From NCBI GenBank assembly GCA_943737045.1, contig CALSFV010000163.1, positions 1 to 64,000 on the forward strand: a stretch of DNA of 64,000 bases, read 5' to 3'. A model generated the notes under the pieces. It saw only the letters and a list, made by a program, of their open reading frames with translations, did no database searches and was not told where the DNA came from. Positions 54,406 through 64,000 of the stretch are shown here, one piece after another. Source of the stretch: Parapristionchus giblindavisi (lineage: Eukaryota; Nematoda; Chromadorea; Rhabditida; Diplogasteridae). The position numbers and the translations under genes were made by a program. How positions within the stretch are numbered: position 1 is the stretch's first letter; every line of letters begins with the position of its first letter.

Positions 54406-57400
54406 GGGTCACCTTCCCATCCATTCCCCCATCTTCCCCTCCATTCCCCCATCATCCCCCACCTTCCCCTACCTTCCCCCGCATTCCCGAAGTTGGGGGA
54501 AGGTGGGGGAAGGCGGGGGAATGGAGGGGAAGGTGGGGGAAGGTGGGAGTAGGCAAGGTAGGGTCACCGTCCCATCCATTCCCCCATCTTCCCCTCCATT
54601 CCCCCATCATCCCCCACCTTCCCCTACCTTCCCCCGCATTCCCGAAGTTGGGGGAAGGTGGGGGAAGGCGGGGGAATGGAGGGGAAGGTGGGGGAAGGTG
54701 GGAGTAGGCAAGGTAGGGTCACCGTCCCATCCATTCCCCCATCTTCCCCTCCATTCCCCCATCATCCCCCACCTTCCCCTACCTTCCCCTACCTTCCCCC
54801 GCATTCCCGAAGTTGGGGGAATCTGGGGGAAGTTGGGGGAAGATGGGGGAAGGCGGGGGAATGGAGGGGAAGGTGGGGGATGGTGGGAGTAGGCAAGGTA
54901 GGGTCACCTTCCCATCCATTCCCCCATCTTCCCCTCCATTCCCCTATCATCCCCCACCTTCCCCTACCTTCCCCCGCATTCCCGAAGTTGGGGGAATGTG
55001 TGGGAAGCTGGGGGAAGGTGGGCGAAGGCGGGGGAATGGAGGGGAAGGTGGGGAAGGTGGGAGAAGGCAAGGTAAGGCCACCTTCCGATCCATTCCCCCA
55101 GCTTCCCCTCCATTCCCCCATCATCCCCCACCTTCCCCTACCTTCCCCCGCATTCCCGAAGTTGGGGGAAGGTGGGGGAAGGCGGGGGAATGGAGGGGAA
55201 GGTGGGGGAAGGTGGGAGTAGGCAAGGTAGGGTCACCGTCCCATCCATTCCCCCATCTTCCCCTCCATTCCCCCATCATCCCCCACCTTCCCCTACCTTC
55301 CCCCGCATTCCCGAAGTTGGGGGAAGGTGGGGGAAGGCGGGGGAATGGAGGGGAAGGTGGGGGAAGGTGGGAGTAGGCAAGGTAGGGTCACCGTCCCATC
55401 CATTCCCCCATCTTCCCCTCCATTCCCCCATCATCCCCCACCTTCCCCTACCTTCCCCTACCTTCCCCCGCATTCCCGAAGTTGGGGGAATCTGGGGGAA
55501 GTTGGGGGAAGATGGGGGAAGGCGGGGGAATGGAGGGGAAGGTGGAGAAGGTGGGAGAAGGCAAGGTAAGGCCACCTTCCGATCCATTCCCCCAGCTTCC
55601 CCTCCATTCCCCCATCATCCCCTACCTTCCCCTACCTTCCCCCGCATTCCCGAAGTTGGGGGAAGGTGGGGGAAGGCGGGGGAATGGAGGGGAAGGTGGG
55701 GGAAGGTGGGAGTAGGCAAGGTAGGGTCACCGTCCCATCCATTCCCCCATCTTCCCCTCCATTCCCCCATCATCCCCCACCTTCCCCTACCTTCCCCCGC
55801 ATTCCCGAAGTTGGGGGAAGGTGGGGGAAGGCGGGGGAATGGAGGGGAAGGTGGGGGAAGGTGGGAGTAGGCAAGGTAGGGTCACCGTCCCATCCATTCC
55901 CCCATCTTCCCCTCCATTCCCCCATCATCCCCCACCTTCCCCTACCTTCCCCTACCTTCCCCCCGCATTCCCGAAGTTGGGGGAATCTGGGGGAAGTTGG
56001 GGGAAGATGGGGGAAGGCGGGGGAATGGAGGGGAAGGTGGGGGAAGGTGGGAGTAGGCAAGGTAGGGTCACCTTCCGATCCATTCCCCCATCTTCCCCTC
56101 CATTCCCCCATCATCCCCCACCTTCCCCCTCCTCCCCCTACCTTCCCCCGCATTCCCGAAGTTGGGGGAATGTGGGGGAAGTTGGGGGAAGGTGGGGGAA
56201 GGCGGAGGAATGGAGGGGAAGGTGGGGGAAGGTGGGAGAAGGCAAGGTAGGGCCACCTTCCGATCCATTCCCCCATCTTCCCCTCCATTCCCCCATCATC
56301 CCCCACCTTCCCCCTCCTCCCCCTACCTTCCCCCGTATTCCCGAAGTTGGGGGAATGTGGGGGAAGTTGGGAGAAGGCAAGGTAGGGCCACCTTCCGATC
56401 CATTCCCCCATCTTCCCCTCCATTCCCCCATCATCCCCCACCTTCCCCCTCCTCCCCCTACCTTCCCCCCGCATTCCCGAAGTTGGGGGAATGTGGGGGA
56501 AGTTGGCGGAAGGTGGGGGAAGGCGGGGGAATGGAGGGGAAGGTGGGGGAAGGTGGGAGTAGGCAAGGTAGGGTCACCTTCCCATCCATTCCCCCATCTT
56601 CCCCTCCATTCCCCCATCATCCCCCACCTTCCCCTACCTTCCCCCGCATTCCCGAAGTTGGGGGAATGTGGGGGAAGCTGGGGGAAGGTGGGGGAAGGCG
56701 GGGGAATGGAGGGGAAGGTGGGGGAAGGTGGGAGAAGGCAAGGTAAGGCCACCTTCCGATCCATTCCCCCAGCTTCCCCTCCATTCCCCCATCATCCCCC
56801 ACTTTCCCCCTCCTCCCCCTACCTTCCCCCGCATTCCCGAAGTTGGGGGAATGTGGGGGAAGTTGGGGGGAGGTGGGGGAAGGCAAGGGAATGGAGGGGA
56901 AGATGGGGGAAGTTGGGAGTAGGCAAGGTAGGGTCACCTTCCCATCCATTCCCCCATCTTCCCCTCCATTCCCCCATCATCCCCCACCTTCCCCCAACTT
57001 CCCCCACATTCCCCCAACTTCGGGAATGCGGGGGAGGGTAGGGGGAGGAGGGGGAAGGTGGGGGATGATGGGGGAATGGAGGGGAAGATGTGGGAATGGA
57101 TCGGAAGGTGACCCTACCTTGCCTACTCCCACCTTCCCCCACCTTCCCCTCCATTCCCACGCCTTCCCCCACCTTCCCCCAACTTCCCCCACATTCCCCC
57201 AACTTCGGGAATGCGGGGGAAGGTAGGGGAAGGAGGGGGAAGGTGGGGGATGATGGGGGGAATGGATGGTAAGATGGGGGAATGGATGGGAAGGTGGCTC
57301 TACCTTACCTTCACCCACCTTCCCCACCTTTCCCTCCATTCCCCCGCCTTCCCCCACCTTCCCCCAGCTTCCCCCACATTCCCCCAACTTCGGGAATGCG

Positions 57401-60400
57401 GGGGAAGGTATGGGAAGGTGGGGGATGATGGGGGAATGGAGGGGAAGATGGGGGAATGGATGGGAAGGTGACCCTACCTTGCCTACTCCCACCTTCCCCC
57501 ACCTTCCCCTCCATTCCCCCGCCTTCCCCCACCTTCCCCCAACTTCCCCCAGATTCCCCAACTTCGGGAATGCGGGGGAAGGTAGGGGAAGGTGGGGGAA
57601 AGTGGGGGATGATGGGGGAATGGAGGGGAAGCTGGGGGAATGGATCGGAAGGTGGCCTTACCTTGCCTTCTCCCACCTTCCCCCACCTTCCCCTCCATTC
57701 CCCCGCCTTCCCCCACCTTCCCCCAGCTTCCCCCACATTCCCCCAACTTCGGGAATGCGGGGGAAGGTAGGGGAAGGTGGGGGATGATGGGGGAATGGAG
57801 GGGAAGATGGGGGAATGGATGGGAAGGTGACCCTACCTTGCCTACTCCCACCTTCCCCCACATTCCCCCAACTTCGGGAATACGGGGGAAGGTAGGGGGA
57901 GGAGGGGGAAGGTGGGGGATGATGGGGGAATGGAGGGGAAGATGGGGGAATGGATCGGAAGGTGGCCCTACCTTGCCTTCTCCCACCTTCCCCCTCCTCC
58001 CCCTACCTTCCCCCCGCATTCCCGAAGTTGGGGGAATGTGGGGGAAGTTGGCGGAAGGTGGGGGAAGGCGGGGGAATGGAGGGGAAGGTGGGGGAAGGTG
58101 GGAGTAGGCAAGGTAGGGTCACCTTCCCATCCATTCCCCCATCTTCCCCTCCATTCCCCCATCATCCCCCACCTTCCCCTACCTTCCCCCGCATTCCCGA
58201 AGTTGGGGGAATGTGGGGGAAGCTGGGGGAAGGTGGGGGAAGGCGGGGGAATGGAGGGGAAGGTGGGGAAGGTGGGAGAAGGCAAGGTAAGGCCACCTTC
58301 CGATCCATTCCCCCAGCCTCCCCTCCATTCCCCCATCATCCCCCCACTTTCCCCCTCCTCCCCCTACCTTCCCCCGCATTCCCGAAGTTGGGGGAATGTG
58401 GGGGAAGTTGGGGGAAGGTGGGGGAAGGCGGGGGAATGGAGGGGAAGGTGGGGGAAGGTGGGAGTAGGCAAGGTAGGGTCACCTTCCCATCCATTCCCCC
58501 ATCTTCCCCTCCATTCCCCCATCATCCCCCACCTTCCCCTACCTTCCCCCGCATTCCCGAAGTTGGGGGAATGTGGGGGAAGCTGGGGGAAGGTGGGGGA
58601 AGGCGGGGGAATGGAGGGGAAGGTGGGGGAAGGTGGGAGAAGGCAAGGTAAGGCCACCTTCCGATCCATTCCCCCAGCTTCCCCTCCATTCCCCCATCAT
58701 CCCCCACTTTCCCCCTCCTCCCCCTACCTTCCCCCGCATTCCCGAAGTTGGGGGAATGTGGGGGAAGTTGGGGGAAGGTGGGGGAAGGCAAGGGAATGGA
58801 GGGGAAGATGGGGGAAGTTGGGAGTAGGCAAGGTAGGGTCACCTTCCCATCCATTCCCCCATCTTCCCCTCCATTCCCCCATCATCCCCCACCTTCCCCC
58901 AACTTCCCCCACATTCCCCCAACTTCGGGAATGCGGGGGAGGGTAGGGGGAGGAGGGGGAAGGTGGGGGATGATGGGGGAATGGAGGGGAAGATGTGGGA
59001 ATGGATCGGAAGGTGACCCTACCTTGCCTACTCCCACCTTCCCCCACCTTCCCCTCCATTCCCACGCCTTCCCCCACCTTCCCCCAACTTCCCCCACATT
59101 CCCCCAACTTCGGGAATGCGGGGGAAGGTAGGGGAAGGAGGGGGAAGGTGGGGGATGATGGGGGGAATGGATGGTAAGATGGGGGAATGGATGGGAAGGT
59201 GGCTCTACCTTACCTTCACCCACCTTCCCCACCTTTCCTTCCATTCCCCCGCCTTCCCCCACCTTCCCCCAGCTTCCCCCACATTCCCCCAACTTCGGGA
59301 ATGCGGGGGAAGGTATGGGAAGGTGGGGGATGATGGGGGAATGGAGGGGAAGATGGGGGAATGGATGGGAAGGTGACCCTACCTTGCCTACTCCCACCTT
59401 CCCCCACCTTCCCCTCCATTCCCCCGCCTTCCCCCACCTTCCCCCAACTTCCCCCAGATTCCCCAACTTCGGGAATGCGGGGGAAGGTAGGGGAAGGTGG
59501 GGGAAAGTGGGGGATGATGGGGGAATGGAGGGGAAGCTGGGGGAATGGATCGGAAGGTGGCCTTACCTTGCCTTCTCCCACCTTCCCCCACCTTCCCCTC
59601 CATTCCCCCGCCTTCCCCCACCTTCCCCCAGCTTCCCCCACATTCCCCCAACTTCGGGAATGCGGGGGAAGGTAGGGGAAGGTGGGGGATGATGGGGGAA
59701 TGGAGGGGAAGATGGGGGAATGGATGGGAAGGTGACCCTACCTTGCCTACTCCCACCTTCCCCCACCTTCCCCTCCATTCCCCCGCCTTCCCCCATCTTC
59801 CCCCAACTTCCCCCACATTCCCCCAACTTCGGGAATGCGGGGGAAGGTAGGGGAAGGTGGGGGATGATGGGGGAATGGAGGGGAAGATGGGGGAATGGAT
59901 GGGAAGGTGACCCTACCTTGCCTACTCCCACCTTCCCCCACCTTCCCCTCCATTCCCCCGCCTTCCCCCACCTTCCCCCAACTTCCCCCACATTCCCCCA
60001 ACTTCGGGAATGCGGGGGAAGGTAGGGGAAGGTGGGGGATGATGGGGGAATGGAGGGGAAGATGAAGGAATGGATGGGAAGGTGACCCTACCTTGCCTAC
60101 TCCCACCTTCCCTCACCTTCCCCTCCATTCCCCCGCCTTCCCCCACCTTCCCCCAACTTCCCCCACATTCCCCCAACTTCGGGAATGCGGGGGGAAGGTA
60201 GGGGGAGGAGGGGGAAGGTGGGGGATGATGGGGGAATGGAGGGGAAGATGGGGGAATGGATCGGAAGGTGGCCCTACCTTGCCTTCTCCCAACTTCCCCC
60301 ACATTCCCCCAACTTCGGGAATACGGGGGAAGGTAGGGGGAGGAGGGGGAAGGTGGGGGATGATGGGGGAATGGAGGGGAAGATGGGGGAATGGATGGGA

Positions 60401-63400
60401 AGGTGACCCTACCTTGCCTACTCCCACCTTCCCCCACCTTCCCCTCCATTCCCCGCCTTCCCCCACCTTCCCCCAACTTCCCCCAGATTCCCCAACTTCG
60501 GGAATGCGGGGGAAGGTAGGGGAAGGTGGGGGAAAGTGGGGGATGATGGGGGAATGGAGGGGAAGCTGGGGGAATGGATCGGAAGGTGGCCTTACCTTGC
60601 CTTCTCCCACCTTCCCCCACCTTCCCCTCCATTCCCCCGCCTTCCCCCACCTTCCCCCAACTTCCCCCAGATTCCCCAACTTCGGGAATGCGGGGGAAGG
60701 TAGGGGAAGGTGGGGGAAAGTGGGGGATGATGGGGGAATGGAGGGGAAGCTGGGGGAATGGATCGGAAGGTGGCCTTACCTTGCCTTCTCCCACCTTCCC
60801 CCACCTTCCCCTCCATTCCCCCGCCTTCCCCCACCTTCCCCCAGCTTCCCCCACATTCCCCCAACTTCGGGAATGCGGGGGAAGGTAGGGGAAGGTGGGG
60901 GATGATGGGGGAATGGAGGGGAAGATGGGGGAATGGATGGGAAGGTGACCCTACCTTGCCTACTCCCACCTTCCCCCACCTTCCCCTCCATTCCCCCGCC
61001 TTCCCCCATCTTCCCCCAACTTCCCCCAGAGTCCCCCAACTTCGGGAATGCGGGGGAAGGTAGGGGAAGGTGGGGGATGATGGGGGAATGGAGGGGAAGA
61101 TGGGGGAATGGATGGGAAGGTGACCCTACCTTGCCTACTCCCACCTTCCCTCACCTTCCCCTCCATTCCCCCGCCTTCCCCCACCTTCCCCCAACTTCCC
61201 CCACATTCCCCCAACTTCGGGAATGCGGGGGGAAGGTAGGGGGAGGAGGGGGAAGGTGGGGGATGATGGGGGAATGGAGGGGAAGATGGGGGAATGGATC
61301 GGACGGTGGCCCTACCTTGCCTTCTCCCAACTTCCCCCACATTCCCCCAACTTCGGGAATACGGGGGAAGGTAGGGGGAGGAGGGGGAAGGTGGGGGATG
61401 ATGGGGGAATGGAGGGGAAGATGGGGGAATGGATGGGAAGGTGACCCTACCTTGCCTACTCCCACCTTCCCCCACCTTCCCCTCCATTCCCCGCCTTCCC
61501 CCACCTTCCCCCAACTTCCCCCAGATTCCCCAACTTCGGGAATGCGGGGGAAGGTAGGGGAAGGTGGGGGAAAGTGGGGGATGATGGGGGAATGGAGGGG
61601 AAGCTGGGGGAATGGATCGGAAGGTGGCCTTACCTTGCCTTCTCCCACCTTCCCCCACCTTCCCCTCCATTCCCCCGCCTTCCCCCACCTTCCCCCAACT
61701 TCCCCCAGATTCCCCAACTTCGGGAATGCGGGGGAAGGTAGGGGAAGGTGGGGGAAAGTGGGGGATGATGGGGGAATGGAGGGGAAGCTGGGGGAATGGA
61801 TGGGAAGGTGACCCTACCTTGCCTACTCCCACCTTCCCCCACCTTCCCCTCCATTCCCCCGCCTTCCCCCACCTTCCCCCAACTTCCCCCAGATTCCCCA
61901 ACTTCGGGAATGCGGGGGAAGGTAGGGGAAGGTGGGGGAAGGTGGGGGATGATGGGGGAATGGAGGGGAAGATGGGGGAATGGATCGGAAGGTGGCCCTA
62001 CCTTGCCTTCTCCCAACTTCCCCCACATTCCCCCAACTTCGGGAATACGGGGGAAGGTAGGGGGAGGAGGGGGAAGGTGGGGGATGATGGGGGAATGGAG
62101 GGGAAGATGGGGGAATGGATGGGAAGGTGACCCTACCTTGCCTACTCCCACCTTCCCCCACCTTCCCCTCCATTCCCCGCCTTCCCCCACCTTCCCCCAA
62201 CTTCCCCCACATTCCCCCAACTTCGGGAATGCGGGGGGAAGGTAGGGGGAGGAGGGGGAAGGTGGGGGATGATGGGGGAATGGAGGGGAAGATGGGGGAA
62301 TGGATCGGACGGTGGCCCTACCTTGCCTTCTCCCAACTTCCCCCACATTCCCCCAACTTCGGGAATACGGGGGAAGGTAGGGGGAGGAGGGGGAAGGTGG
62401 GGGATGATGGGGGAATGGAGGGGAAGATGGGGGAATGGATGGGAAGGTGACCCTACCTTGCCTACTCCCACCTTCCCCCACCTTCCCCTCCATTCCCCGC
62501 CTTCCCCCACCTTCCCCCAACTTCCCCCAGATTCCCCAACTTCGGGAATGCGGGGGAAGGTAGGGGAAGGTGGGGGAAAGTGGGGGATGATGGGGGAATG
62601 GAGGGGAAGCTGGGGGAATGGATCGGAAGGTGGCCTTACCTTGCCTTCTCCCACCTTCCCCCACCTTCCCCTCCATTCCCCCGCCTTCCCCCACCTTCCC
62701 CCAACTTCCCCCAGATTCCCCAACTTCGGGAATGCGGGGGAAGGTAGGGGAAGGTGGGGGAAAGTGGGGGATGATGGGGGAATGGAGGGGAAGCTGGGGG
62801 AATGGATGGGAAGGTGACCCTACCTTGCCTACTCCCACCTTCCCCCACCTTCCCCTCCATTCCCCCGCCTTCCCCCACCTTCCCCCAACTTCCCCCAGAT
62901 TCCCCAACTTCGGGAATGCGGGGGAAGGTAGGGGAAGGTGGGGAAAGTGGGGGATGATGGGGGAATGGAGGGGAAGCTGGGGGAATGGATCGGAAGGTGG
63001 CCTTACCTTGCCTTCTCCCACCTTCCCCCACCTTCCCCTCCATTCCCCCGCCTTCCCCCACCTTCCCCCAGCTTCCCCCACATTCCCCCAACTTCGGGAA
63101 TGCGGGGGAAGGTAGGGGAAGGTGGGGGATGATGGGGGAATGGAGGGGAAGATGGGGGAATGGATGGGAAGGTGACCCTACCTTGCCTACTCCCACCTTC
63201 CCCCACCTTCCCCTCCATTCCCCCGCCTTCCCCCATCTTCCCCCAACTTCCCCCACATTCCCCCAACTTCGGGAATGCGGGGGAAGGTAGGGGAAGGTGG
63301 GGGATGATGGGGGAATGGAGGGGAAGATGGGGGAATGGATGGGAAGGTGACCCTACCTTGCCTACTCCCACCTTCCCCCACCTTCCCCTCCATTCCCCCG

Positions 63401-64000
63401 CCTTCCCCCACCTTCCCCCAACTTCCCCCAGATTCCCCAACTTCGGGAATGCGGGGGAAGGTAGGGGAAGGTGGGGGAAAGTGGGGGATGATGGGGGAAT
63501 GGAGGGGAAGCTGGGGGAATGGATCGGAAGGTGGCCTTACCTTGCCTTCTCCCACCTTCCCCCACCTTCCCCTCCATTCCCCCGCCTTCCCCCACCTTCC
63601 CCCAACTTCCCCCAGATTCCCCAACTTCGGGAATGCGGGGGAAGGTAGGGGAAGGTGGGGGAAAGTGGGGGATGATGGGGGAATGGAGGGGAAGCTGGGG
63701 GAATGGATCGGAAGGTGGCCTTACCTTGCCTTCTCCCACCTTCCCCCACCTTCCCCTCCATTCCCCCGCCTTCCCCCACCTTCCCCCAGCTTCCCCCACA
63801 TTCCCCCAACTTCGGGAATGCGGGGGAAGGTAGGGGAAGGTGGGGGATGATGGGGGAATGGAGGGGAAGATGGGGGAATGGATGGGAAGGTGACCCTACC
63901 TTGCCTACTCCCACCTTCCCCCACCTTCCCCTCCATTCCCCCGCCTTCCCCCATCTTCCCCCAACTTCCCCCAGAGTCCCCCAACTTCGGGAATGCGGGG
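54406..64000. repeat. 155-bp C/G-rich dyad minisatellite array
   Basis: Over 9.5 kb of tandem units, typically 155 bp (GGGTCACC starts at 54406, 54561 and 54716). Each has a C-rich half (TTCCCCCATC, CCTTCCCC), the hinge GCATTCCCGAAGTTGGGGG, and a G-rich half (GGGGGAAGGTGGGGGAAGGC). Unit halves are near reverse complements. Polarity flips near 56992, 57987 and 58896. All long open frames here come from the repeat. It extends beyond the window. Confidence 0.97.

Noticed and set aside
54503..63984. Dozens of open frames of 60-480 codons rich in Pro, Gly, Arg and Ser
   Set aside because: They are translations of the 155-bp minisatellite in several frames on both strands; length reflects a repeat without stops.

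Overview
The window looks like a rhabditid nematode genome. Host introns are mostly 45-60 bp with TTTCAG-type acceptors. A secreted CAP/SCP-TAPS gene, a CYP2-clan cytochrome P450 and fragments of RACK1, topoisomerase II and a GMPPB-like gene can be read. Much of the rest is transposons, foldback elements and C/G-rich minisatellites. All of this was read by eye; no database search or structure prediction was run.

Layout. 1-984: CCACTTCCCC decamer satellite. 985-5950: a host-gene scrap, a head-to-head Tc1-like element (1541-2938), a decayed Maverick scrap (3292-3725) and a 111-bp palindrome. 5955-8680: palindromic duplication of a CAP gene, right copy intact, left copy frameshifted. 9198-11287 and 32937-33252: one P450 pseudogene on the minus strand, split by the main feature of the window.

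The main feature is a complete Maverick/Polinton virus-like transposon at 11297-32894 (21.6 kb). It has about 812-bp terminal inverted repeats and a 6-bp AACAAG target-site duplication, and sits inside a 45-bp P450 intron. It carries protein-primed PolB, packaging ATPase, adenain-type protease, chromodomain integrase, double-jelly-roll major capsid, penton-like minor capsid and a PY-like protein, plus at least nine other genes. Five minus-strand genes (30874 down to 27949) are chained, four of them overlapping start-to-stop by 4 or 8 nt. PolB, a type I membrane glycoprotein and a companion gene are packed similarly on the plus strand. At the left end a 69-aa protein carries a canonical PCNA-interacting PIP box. 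At the right end are two zinc-ribbon proteins transcribed divergently from a GGGCGG-rich promoter. Together they form a plausible replication, packaging and capsid module with host-interaction genes at the ends.

33253-54405 is a transposon graveyard: two mariner-like non-autonomous elements (one nested in a foldback, one holding a foldback with a tRNA-like core), a second Tc1-like composite, two 1.4-1.5 kb palindromes, a candidate solo LTR, and pseudogene pieces of rack-1, top-2 and a GMPPB-like gene. 54406-64000 is a 155-bp minisatellite whose units are internally dyad-symmetric and C-rich/G-rich, with three polarity flips and higher-order duplications. It runs off the window.
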